Positions 24,238-32,043 of a stretch of DNA of 64,000 nt are shown piece after piece (position 1 is the first letter of the stretch; each line of letters starts with the position of its first letter). Below the pieces are notes generated by a model, which worked only from the letters and a program-made list of their open reading frames with translations, was not told the DNA's origin and did no database searches. A program made the position numbers and the translations under genes. Source of the DNA: Parundibacterium terreum (GTDB taxonomy: Bacteria; Pseudomonadota; Gammaproteobacteria; Burkholderiales; Burkholderiaceae_D); NCBI RefSeq assembly GCF_014636315.1, contig NZ_BMED01000001.1, positions 749,941 through 813,940 on the forward strand, written 5' to 3'.

Positions 24238-27200
24238 CTACTTGGCGCTTCCGCCGTGTACCAGGCGATATAGCATTGGCAGAACCAGCAGCGTCAGTAT
24301 CGTCGATGACAATATCCCCCCAATGACCACCGTCGCCAGCGGACGCTGTACTTCCGCCCCGGTGCCTGTGGCCAGCGCCATGGGGATAAAACCCAGCGAC
24401 GCCACCAGCGCTGTCATCAATACCGGGCGCAAGCGCGTCAATGCGCCCGTGCTGACGGCGGAGTCCAGATCCAGGCCTTCCTCGCGCAAGCCGCGAATGA
24501 AAGAAATCATGACCAGGCCGTTCAAGACCGCAACCCCTGACAAGGCAATGAAACCGACCGCCGCCGATATCGAGAGCGGAATATCCCTCAGATACAGCGC
24601 AACGATGCCGCCGGTCAGCGCGAAAGGAATGCCGGTAAATACCAGTAAGCCGTCTTTCAAGTTATTGAACATGGCAAAAAGCAGCACGAACACCAGCATC
24701 AAGGCCAGCGGCACAACCAGTTGCAGGCGCCGACTGGCCGACTGCAATTGTTCAAAACTGCCGCCGCTGGCGCTCCAGTAGCCCGGCGGCAGTTTGACTT
24801 CCTTCCGGATCAAGGCTTCCGCCTCCGGCACAAAGCTGCCTATATCCCGCCCGCGTACATTGGCGCTGACGACAATGCGGCGCTTGCCATCTTCACGGCT
24901 GATCTGATTCGGACCTGGCGAAAAGTCCAGCGTAGCGATTTCAGACAGGGGAATATAATTCGCTGCATTGGACTCCGGTATGGACTCTGTTCTCGGTAAA
25001 GGTATAGGCAAGCGTTTTAATGCATCAGGGTCGCTGCGCAGCCCCTCGGGCAGGCGCACCACGATATCAAAACGCCGGTCGCCCTCGAACATGGCGCCGG
25101 CTTCCCGGCCGCCGGTGGCTATTGCAAGCGCATCCTGCACATCCGCCATGTTCAGGCCGTAGCGGGCAATCTTGCTCCTGTCGATATTCACACTCAGCAT
25201 CGGCAAGCCGCTAGTTTGTTCTACCTTCACTTCAGATGCGCCGGGAACTCGCTGCAATACTGCAGCTACCTTCGCAGCGGTGCTATTTAGCACTTCCATA
25301 TCATCGCCAAATATTTTCACCGCAAAATCGCTGCGCACGCCGGAAATCAACTCATTAAAGCGTAGTTGTATCGGCTGAGAAAACTCAAAGCTGTTGCCTG
25401 GATACTTGGCTGCTTCTTGCCGTATTGCCGCCAACAGGGCATCGCGCGATTTCTTTGGTTTGGACCACTCGCCTTCGGGCTTCAGCATGATGTAGCCGTC
25501 GGAGATATTCGGCGGCATGGGGTCGGAGGCAATTTCGGCAGTGCCGGTACGTGCAAAAATACGTTCGATCTCCGGGAATTTCTGCTTCAGGCCACGCTCC
25601 AGTTGCATCTGCATTTCCAGCGACTGCGACAGGCTGGTGCCTGGAATGCGCAAGGCCTGTATCGCGAAATCGCCTTCGTTCAGGCTGGGGACGAACTCAC
25701 TCCCCATGCGGGTAGCCAACAAACCGGACAGCAATACCGCTGCCGCAGCAGCGGCCAGTACCACTGCCTTATTGCGCATGGTTTTTGCCAGCAATGGCTC
25801 GTAGATTCTGTTGGCAAAGGACATCAACCGATTTTCCTTCTCTGCAACGCGATCGCCCATGAACAGGGCCACCGCTGCCGGCACAAAGGTAATGGACAAT
25901 ATCATCGCACCAGCCAGCGCCACCACCACAGTAAGGGCCATGGGATGAAACATCTTACCCTCGACCCCGGTAAGTGCGAAGATGGGCAGATACACAGCCA
26001 TGATGATCAACTGGCCGAACAGCAAGGGCCGCCGTGCCTCCTGCGCCGCGGCAAACACTTCATGAAAGCGTTCGCTTTGGTTCAGCAGCCGACCCTGCTT
26101 CTGCTGCACATGCGCCAGGCGGCGTACGCAATTTTCCACAATCACTACCGCGCCATCGATGATGATGCCAAAGTCCAACGCGCCCAGGCTCATCAGGTTT
26201 GCGCTGATCTTGTAGCCGACCATGCCGGTGAAGGTAAACAGCATGGATAAGGGGATGACCAGAGCGGTGATGATCGCCGCCCGGATATTCCCAAGAAAAA
26301 AGAACAGCACCGCAATCACCAGCACGGCGCCTTCCAGCAGATTTTTCTTGACGGTGTTAATCGCCTTGTCCACCAGTACCGTACGGTCATACACCGTCAC
26401 CGCCTTCACGCCGCGCGGTAAGCTGCGGTTAATCTCCCGCATTTTCTTGTCCACCGCCTGCGATACCGCGCGGCTATTCTGCCCTATCAGCATGAACACA
26501 GTGCCGAGCACGACCTCGCGGCCGTTCTCGGTCGCGGCGCCGGTGCGCAGTTCGCGCCCTATCGCCACTTCGGCGACATCCCGCACGCGTACCGGCACGC
26601 CCTGCACATTGCTGACAACGATATTGCGGATGTCGTCCACAGAACCAAGCTGGCCGGGGGCACGGAGCAGATACTGTTCACCGCGCTTTTCTATATAGCC
26701 GGCACCGACATTGCCGTTATTGCGCTCCAGCGCGGCCACCATGCCCGGTAGCGTCAAGCCATAGGACATCAATTTCACCGGATCGGGAGTCACATGATAT
26801 TCCTTCGTATAGCCGCCGATGGAATTGATTTCTGTCACCCCGGGTACGTTGCGCAATTGCGGCTTGATGATCCAGTCCTGGATTTCACGCAGATCTGTGG
26901 ATGTATAAGGTGCGCCATCCGCTTTTTTTGCGCCGTCTTCGGTTTCCACCGTCCATAGATAGATTTCACCCAGGCCGGTGGAGATGGGACCCATCACCGG
27001 CGTCACACCGGCGGGCAGCTTATCCCTGGCTTCCTGTATGCGCTGGTTGACCAGTTGGCGCGCGAAATAGATGTCGGTGCCATCCTTGAAGATGACGCTG
27101 ACCTGCGACAGACCGTAACGGGAGAGTGAGCGTGTCTGCTCCAGATTGGGCAGGCCCGCCATGACGGTTTCTATCGGGTAGGTAATCCGCTGCTCAACCT

Positions 27201-27378
27201 CCAGCGGCGAATAACCGTCGGCCGACGCATTGATTTGCACCTGTACATTGGTAATATCAGGCACTGCGTCAATGGGCAGCTTGTTGTAACTGAAGATGCC
27301 CAGGGCCATCATCGCGACAACTGTCAGCATGACCATCCAGCGATGTTCTATCGAAGAAGCTATGATTTTTTCAAACAT
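24238..27378 (-). CDS. czcA: HME-RND divalent-metal efflux pump, CzcA type
   Basis: A 1046-residue resistance-nodulation-division permease with 12 membrane helices and two large periplasmic loops. Helix 4 carries DFGIIIDGAVVIVEN with Asp402, Asp408 and Glu415 in the positions required for proton-driven Zn/Co/Cd export in CzcA; the monovalent Cus pump has a different motif here. It pumps divalent cations from periplasm or cytoplasm out through CzcB and CzcC. ATG 27378 has GAGGAG upstream and is 11 bases after the czcB stop. Last gene of the czcICBA unit. Zn/Co/Cd specificity is inferred from the motif. Confidence 0.93.
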   Translation of the reverse strand: MFEKIIASSIEHRWMVMLTVVAMMALGIFSYNKLPIDAVPDITNVQVQINASADGYSPLEVEQRITYPIETVMAGLPNLEQTRSLSRYGLSQVSVIFKDGTDIYFARQLVNQRIQEARDKLPAGVTPVMGPISTGLGEIYLWTVETEDGAKKADGAPYTSTDLREIQDWIIKPQLRNVPGVTEINSIGGYTKEYHVTPDPVKLMSYGLTLPGMVAALERNNGNVGAGYIEKRGEQYLLRAPGQLGSVDDIRNIVVSNVQGVPVRVRDVAEVAIGRELRTGAATENGREVVLGTVFMLIGQNSRAVSQAVDKKMREINRSLPRGVKAVTVYDRTVLVDKAINTVKKNLLEGAVLVIAVLFFFLGNIRAAIITALVIPLSMLFTFTGMVGYKISANLMSLGALDFGIIIDGAVVIVENCVRRLAHVQQKQGRLLNQSERFHEVFAAAQEARRPLLFGQLIIMAVYLPIFALTGVEGKMFHPMALTVVVALAGAMILSITFVPAAVALFMGDRVAEKENRLMSFANRIYEPLLAKTMRNKAVVLAAAAAAVLLSGLLATRMGSEFVPSLNEGDFAIQALRIPGTSLSQSLEMQMQLERGLKQKFPEIERIFARTGTAEIASDPMPPNISDGYIMLKPEGEWSKPKKSRDALLAAIRQEAAKYPGNSFEFSQPIQLRFNELISGVRSDFAVKIFGDDMEVLNSTAAKVAAVLQRVPGASEVKVEQTSGLPMLSVNIDRSKIARYGLNMADVQDALAIATGGREAGAMFEGDRRFDIVVRLPEGLRSDPDALKRLPIPLPRTESIPESNAANYIPLSEIATLDFSPGPNQISREDGKRRIVVSANVRGRDIGSFVPEAEALIRKEVKLPPGYWSASGGSFEQLQSASRRLQLVVPLALMLVFVLLFAMFNNLKDGLLVFTGIPFALTGGIVALYLRDIPLSISAAVGFIALSGVAVLNGLVMISFIRGLREEGLDLDSAVSTGALTRLRPVLMTALVASLGFIPMALATGTGAEVQRPLATVVIGGILSSTILTLLVLPMLYRLVHGGSAK

Positions 27379-27389
27379 GGCTGTTCTCC

Positions 27390-28598
27390 TCAGTGCGCGT
27401 GCTCAGCACTGCCCTTGCCCTGCTCCGCCTTGACGGCGAAGCTGCCAGCGGCAGCATAGGAGACACCAGCTTGCAAGCCCTGCAAAATTTCCACATGCTT
27501 GCCATCACTGCGGCCTGTTACCACAAGCTGCGCGATGAAGCCGCTTCCGTTTTTGACAAATACTACAGGCTTGCCATCCACCGTCTGTATCGCATCAGCC
27601 AGTACTGCAAGCGATACTTCGCTATCGCCGGCATTGATATCGACAGTGACAAACAGGCCCGGCCGCCACGCCATGCCGGGATTGTCCAGCGCGACGCGTG
27701 CCTTGGCAGTACGCGTCTGCTCTCCCAGCAGCGAGCCTACATAAGAAATTTTTCCTTTCGCAACCGAGTTCATGCCGGCTGCCCTGACTATCGCCTCCCT
27801 GCCAACGCTGACCACATCCAAACTGCCTGCGGGCACACTGATTTCCGCCCACACCGAAGACAGATCGGAAATCGTGAATACGGCGGCATCCTCTTTCACC
27901 GCCTCTCCTAGCGATATATGCTTCTCAACGATCATGCCGTCAAAAGGAGCTCGCAGCTCATAGCGATTCAGCCTGCCGGCCGATGCGCTACCCGCGCCGA
28001 TCGCATTCAGTTTTTGCAAGGCGTTCTGCGTTGCGATTTCAGCCTCGCGCAAGACCTGCCGTGCCTGCAGATAATCCTGTTCCGCCGATATTTTGTCCTG
28101 CCAGAGTTTCTTTTCGCGCTCATAGTTCAGTTGCGCCAATCCCTGCCGTTTTTGTGCGGACAAGAGCTCACTACGCATCTCAGACAACTGCGTACTCGCG
28201 ATCACCGCCAGGACCTGACCTTTTTTGACCTGCTGTCCCAAGTTTGCAGGCACCGCCGCTACCACGCCGGCCAAGCGCGGAACGACGTGCGCAGTACGGT
28301 CTTCGTTGAATTTAATTTCGCCAGGCAGTTGCGAGCTGATGCTGATGCGTGCGGGACCGGCCTTGGCTAGCGATATGCCGGCGGACTTGATCTGCTCGTC
28401 CGTGAAATGGATCGCCTCGCCTTCTTTTTCTACGTCATGTTTATCTTCCTTATGCTCGCTTGCGGCAACGGTGTCCGCTGACTCAGTACTCTTATTTTTT
28501 CCTGGGAAAAATATGATCAGCGCAGCCAGGGCAAGGCCTGTCAGCAGCACCAGGGAAAGCGCTTTGCGCTGTTTTTTGTCTATCATTGGTAATTTCAT
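27390..28598 (-). CDS. czcB: Periplasmic adaptor of the metal efflux system, CzcB type
   Basis: A 402-residue membrane-fusion protein: N-terminal membrane anchor (residues 12-30), a charged histidine-containing stretch (ASEHKEDKHDVEKEG), lipoyl halves around VVAAVPANLGQQVKKGQVLAVI, a coiled-coil hairpin (SELLSAQKRQGLAQLNYERE) and beta-barrel domains to the end, finishing KGSAEHAH. It bridges CzcA and CzcC. The histidines may bind metal as in other CzcB proteins. The gene is 24 bases after czcC. A GGAC site precedes the ATG only loosely. Confidence 0.92.
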   Translation of the reverse strand: MKLPMIDKKQRKALSLVLLTGLALAALIIFFPGKNKSTESADTVAASEHKEDKHDVEKEGEAIHFTDEQIKSAGISLAKAGPARISISSQLPGEIKFNEDRTAHVVPRLAGVVAAVPANLGQQVKKGQVLAVIASTQLSEMRSELLSAQKRQGLAQLNYEREKKLWQDKISAEQDYLQARQVLREAEIATQNALQKLNAIGAGSASAGRLNRYELRAPFDGMIVEKHISLGEAVKEDAAVFTISDLSSVWAEISVPAGSLDVVSVGREAIVRAAGMNSVAKGKISYVGSLLGEQTRTAKARVALDNPGMAWRPGLFVTVDINAGDSEVSLAVLADAIQTVDGKPVVFVKNGSGFIAQLVVTGRSDGKHVEILQGLQAGVSYAAAGSFAVKAEQGKGSAEHAH

Positions 28599-28622
28599 TT
28601 TTATGTCCTAAAACAGGATGTT

Positions 28623-29909
28623 TTAATTCTGTTGGTCTGTGCCGGCGAGGCGATGCAGCTCAGCCAGTGCGCGATGGGATTCGGCCAAAGCCCGCAGATG
28701 CTGCGACCTGGCCTGAAACAGGGTTCTTTGTGCATCCAGCACGTCCAGAGAACTGAATTTGCCTAATTCAAAGCCCCTGCTGGCAGCATCGAAAGCGCTT
28801 TGCGCGCCGGGCAAGATATCGGCGCGCAGGATTTCCAGTTCCGCATTTGCCTGCGCATGGCGCTGGTAAGCAGCGGCCATTTCCAGCGCCAGGCGATTTT
28901 CCGTTGCGGCCAGTTCGTCTCTTGCCTTGTCTTCCCTGCGCAAGGCGCTCAGCAGACTGCCTTTGTTGCTATCAAATACCGGGATGGGCAGCGATATGCC
29001 GACGACGGTCTGGGTGCGCCCGGCCTGCTCATCGCGCTTGCTGCCAAGACTGAGCGTGATATCTGGAATACGGCGGCTGCGTTCTACATCAATTAGCGCC
29101 TGCTGCCGCGTGATTTCCACCCGGGCCCTTGACACCTGCGGTGCTGTTACCAGCTTCGCCATCCAGCCGGCCAGGCTCAAAGCCGCTCCGGGATTTTTTT
29201 CCGGCTCCGCTAGCTCGCCAAAATCGGCGTTGGAACTACCCCAGAAGGCTGCCAGACGAGCGCGCGCGACAATTAGCTCGCTGGAAGCCTGCGCCAGCTC
29301 CATCCTGGTACCGGCTTCGGCAACGCGGGCTCGTGTTTCTTCCAGCGGGGATACCTTGCCGGCGGTGACGCGCTTCCTTGCAGAATCACTTACTTGTCCG
29401 GCCACTCGCTGCATCGCTTGCGCCAATTGCAGACGCTGCTGGGCAGCCAGCACATCAAAGTAGGCATTGATGACACTGGCCTGGATGTCCACACGATGGG
29501 CGGCCAGGTCCGCAGCAGCGACGCTACGATCAAGGCCGGCAGCTGCCATCCTCGCTGTGCGCTTGCCGCCCAGTTCCAGCAACTGGTTTAGCTGCACGGT
29601 GGTAGTACGATTTTCTTTTTGCAAGCCTTCAGACAACAAGGCCAGTTCCGGATTGGGTCTGGCGGCGGCCTGCTGCATGCCGGCTTCGGCAATTTCCAGC
29701 TCGCGTGAAGTCGCGCGCAAATCCGGGTTGGCCAGCAATGCACGCTGTATCGCTGCGGCCAGCGTCAGCGCAGGTACAGCAGTGCTAGTCAGGCCAGGCT
29801 GCGGCAGTGGCGTCGGCGTGGCAATAGTTTGTGCCAGGGCAAAGCCGGGCAAGATAATGGCTGAGATGAGTACAGCCGCCAAGCCTGGCGGCAGGTAAAA
29901 CGTTCGCAT
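28623..29909 (-). CDS. czcC: Outer-membrane channel of the metal efflux system, CzcC type
   Basis: A 428-residue TolC-family protein with a signal peptide ending GFALAQ and two repeats of an outer-membrane efflux (OEP) domain, each with long alpha-helical hairpins (ELAEAGMQQAAARPNPELAL at first, ALSLAGWMAKLVTAP... second). It forms the outer-membrane exit of the Czc tripartite pump. GAGAATTC with AGGAG precedes the ATG. It follows the small czcI gene by 154 bases in which no terminator was seen, so the four genes likely share a transcript. Confidence 0.9.
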   Translation of the reverse strand: MRTFYLPPGLAAVLISAIILPGFALAQTIATPTPLPQPGLTSTAVPALTLAAAIQRALLANPDLRATSRELEIAEAGMQQAAARPNPELALLSEGLQKENRTTTVQLNQLLELGGKRTARMAAAGLDRSVAAADLAAHRVDIQASVINAYFDVLAAQQRLQLAQAMQRVAGQVSDSARKRVTAGKVSPLEETRARVAEAGTRMELAQASSELIVARARLAAFWGSSNADFGELAEPEKNPGAALSLAGWMAKLVTAPQVSRARVEITRQQALIDVERSRRIPDITLSLGSKRDEQAGRTQTVVGISLPIPVFDSNKGSLLSALRREDKARDELAATENRLALEMAAAYQRHAQANAELEILRADILPGAQSAFDAASRGFELGKFSSLDVLDAQRTLFQARSQHLRALAESHRALAELHRLAGTDQQN

Positions 29910-30063
29910 CGAATTCTCCTGAAAATGGAAAGGAAGAATCCGGCGACGGCAAGTCTGCGCAGCAATGCGATGACATATTGACGCTCTACAGCTACGTCAA
30001 TAAGCGTGCCAATACATCGGCACAATCACGGTAAACGAAGGGGAAGACTAACAGTCGCCGGCA

Positions 30064-30432
30064 CTAGGCGGCGACCGTCCACTGAGGGCGTTCGGGCATC
30101 CCAAGATAGGGAGCCGGGAGTTGCGAGGGTAAAAAAACATTCTGGTAGCCGGACAATAGAGGCTGTACCAGTTCAATTTGCCAGGTATAAGCGGCCAGCG
30201 GGCTATGCGCGCAGGATGCGCAATCCGGGTCGGCCGCAAATTTCTTGGGGGTGGAATTCTGATGATCGTCGGCAGCCTGGGAATCTGCCTCTGAGGGATG
30301 GTGCTGGTGTTGATGATGGCCAAAATGCTGCTCGGCCTTGCCGCTCTCATGCATGCAATATGCGCTCGCCACACCCCAGCTCAACTGCAGGGTGAAAGCG
30401 ACGATCAGCATGTAGATGACTTTTTTCAACAT
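30064..30432 (-). CDS. czcI: CzcI-like periplasmic metal-binding protein
   Basis: A 122-residue exported protein: signal peptide (residues 1-24), then a cysteine and histidine-rich segment (YCMHESG, HHQHQHHPS), a CASCAH motif in the middle and a hydrophobic C-terminal half. This is the layout of CzcI/CnrC-adjacent proteins found at the head of czc operons, thought to bind metal and tune the system. It opens the operon czcI-czcC-czcB-czcA. The ATG at 30432 lies only six bases after a TATAAT box, which suggests a leaderless mRNA. Confidence 0.75.
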   Translation of the reverse strand: MLKKVIYMLIVAFTLQLSWGVASAYCMHESGKAEQHFGHHQHQHHPSEADSQAADDHQNSTPKKFAADPDCASCAHSPLAAYTWQIELVQPLLSGYQNVFLPSQLPAPYLGMPERPQWTVAA

Positions 30433-30438
30433 GGGCGC

Positions 30439-30466
30439 ATTATAAACCCGAAACCGGAAAAACCAA
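30439..30466 (-). promoter_or_regulatory. Promoter of the czc operon, probably giving a leaderless czcI transcript
   Basis: On the minus strand TTGGTT (30461-30466), a 16-base spacer and TATAAT (30439-30444). The czcI ATG starts six bases after the -10, exactly where transcription should begin, and no Shine-Dalgarno sequence is present. No palindromic metal-regulator site was found across the spacer. Confidence 0.55.
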
Positions 30467-30501
30467 GAAAAGCCCCAACAACAGCAGTGGCAAGAGAGGG
30501 T

Positions 30502-30675
30502 TTAGTCGCCGCCGCGGCGCAAGCTATACCAGCCGCCCACTGCTACCGGCACGCCCAGCGTCAATGCCGACAGGTAGTCCCAGGCGCCATCCCCCAGCAG
30601 CGCGGAGATCAGGCCGATCACAGTCAATATGCCCAGGGCGATGGGCCAGCCCCACAGACGCAGGAAAGCGTTCAT
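30502..30675 (-). CDS. 57-residue membrane protein overlapping the PepSY gene
   Basis: A tiny open frame starting ATGA with the PepSY stop (30672-30675 shared). The protein begins MNAFLRLWGWPIALGILTVI and has two hydrophobic helices joined by a GDGAWDYLSA turn, ending RRGGD. Such two-helix proteins are, from memory, regular companions of PepSY membrane proteins beside siderophore receptors and are often left unannotated. The overlap implies translational coupling and a role with the PepSY protein, for instance as a subunit. Confidence 0.75.
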   Translation of the reverse strand: MNAFLRLWGWPIALGILTVIGLISALLGDGAWDYLSALTLGVPVAVGGWYSLRRGGD

Positions 30676-31856
30676 GGCGCCTCCCCTGCCTGCACAGCCC
30701 TTGCCAGCGCCGGGCTCGCCGCATTTGATGGCTGACTACCGGTATCGGCCACCTCTTTGTCCGCCACAGCACGCACGCCGCGCTTCAGCCACAGGTACAA
30801 GCCGCTGCCAAGCACGACAATAGTGGCAATGTCCAGCAAGGCCCATAGTATCTGCATCAGCACACCGCCGTAGTCACCAAAATGCAAGGGCTGCGAAATC
30901 AGCAAGCCGGTCAGGTACCAGGGCAAGCTGCGGCTGTCTGTTACTTGCGCCGTCTGCGCATCAATCAGCACCGGCTTGTAGAGCCGCGATGTCAACGCTT
31001 CCTTGCCGCGCATGAAAACACCGTAGTGGTGCGGGCTGGTAAATGGCGTACCCGGCCACGCGATAAAGCCGACATTCATGCCAGGCTCCAGCTTTTGCGC
31101 TGCATCCACGGATTTTTGCGTCGAGGCCAGCACGGTAGGCACCGGCAAGTTTTTATAAGGAGCGACCATTTCCGCCATCTCGGTGACCTGCCAATACTTC
31201 AACAGCAGTTCAGCCCAGGTGTTGATCATGCCGGTGGCCCCTACCACCAGCGCCCATACCAGCGTGACTATGCCCAGCAGATTGTGCAGGTCCAGCCATT
31301 TGGTACGCGGCGTGCGGTCACGGCGCACAGTGCCGAACTCCAGCTTGCGCATAAAGGGAGCGTACAGCACTACCCCTGAGATGATCGCCACCAGCAGCAG
31401 CAAACCCATAAAACCGAGGAACAGCAAGCCGGGCAAACCAACGAATAAATCGGTATGCAGGCGGAACAGGAAGGTCATCAGCGTGCCTTCGGTTTTTGCC
31501 TCTGCAATCACCTTGCCGGTACGCGAATCTACAGCGATGGATTTGTAATTGATGTCGGTAGGGTTGTCGCCCAGCGTCAGGTTCCAGATGCGGTCGTCAT
31601 CGGCCTCGCGCGACATATACATCATCACCTTGTTCGGGTACATGGCCTTGCCTGCTGCCAGCACCTGGTCCACATCGGCCTTCGGTGTACCGGCAGGCAT
31701 GTCCTGCGCCTCGATTGCATTGCCCAGCAGATGGTCGATCTCATGATGGAAGATCAGCGGCAAGCCGGTCAGGCACAGCAGCAACATGAAAACGGTGCAG
31801 ACCAGGCTGCTCCATTTATGTGTCCAGGCCCAGCGGCGTATGGCAATAGGTGTCAT
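30672..31856 (-). CDS. PepSY-associated transmembrane protein (putative ferric-siderophore reductase partner)
   Basis: A 394-residue inner-membrane protein of the PepSY_TM family: first helix SSLVCTVFMLLLCLTGLPLI (residues about 15-35) followed by HHEIDHLL, a periplasmic PepSY-like segment, a WLDLHNLLGIVTLVWALV helix at about 190-205, and two more helices near the C-terminus (IATIVVLGSGLYLWLKRG). The paired histidines in helices suggest heme or iron coordination. Members cluster with TonB siderophore receptors and are thought to reduce or release iron. It is divergent from the receptor across Fur-like sites and coupled to a 57-residue protein. Confidence 0.85.
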   Translation of the reverse strand: MTPIAIRRWAWTHKWSSLVCTVFMLLLCLTGLPLIFHHEIDHLLGNAIEAQDMPAGTPKADVDQVLAAGKAMYPNKVMMYMSREADDDRIWNLTLGDNPTDINYKSIAVDSRTGKVIAEAKTEGTLMTFLFRLHTDLFVGLPGLLFLGFMGLLLLVAIISGVVLYAPFMRKLEFGTVRRDRTPRTKWLDLHNLLGIVTLVWALVVGATGMINTWAELLLKYWQVTEMAEMVAPYKNLPVPTVLASTQKSVDAAQKLEPGMNVGFIAWPGTPFTSPHHYGVFMRGKEALTSRLYKPVLIDAQTAQVTDSRSLPWYLTGLLISQPLHFGDYGGVLMQILWALLDIATIVVLGSGLYLWLKRGVRAVADKEVADTGSQPSNAASPALARAVQAGEAP

Positions 31857-31943
31857 CTTGTAAAGCTTTGCCCAGAAAACTTAATGTCTTATTAAGTATG
31901 TTGTGGAGAGGCGGAAATGCATCCGCTAAAGAATGAATATTAA

Positions 31944-31958
31944 TAGAAATCACTCTCA
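31944..31958. promoter_or_regulatory. Fur-like box (PepSY side)
   Basis: TAGAAAT-C-ACTCTCA, read on the minus strand as TGAGAGT-G-ATTTCTA, matches the 7-1-7 Fur consensus TGATAAT-n-ATTATCA at most positions. It is closer to the PepSY start (31856) and would control that promoter. Confidence 0.5.
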
Positions 31959-31992
31959 TTTACTAGGCAAAACAAGGGTGCGCCGGATACAA

Positions 31993-32007
31993 TGATAATA
32001 ATTCTTA
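31993..32007. promoter_or_regulatory. Fur box (receptor side)
   Basis: TGATAAT-A-ATTCTTA: the left half is a perfect 7-1-7 Fur half site, the right half matches five of seven. It lies 37 bases before the receptor ATG at 32044 and overlaps a TACAAT -10-like element at 31988-31993. Confidence 0.65.
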
Positions 32008-32043
32008 TTACCGATTTAGCTTTTTAATTTTTGATCAGGCATT

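Noticed and set aside
24238..29909. Assignment as a copper/silver CusCBA system
   Set aside because: The CzcA helix-4 motif has the Asp/Asp/Glu set of divalent-cation pumps and the cluster starts with a CzcI-like gene.
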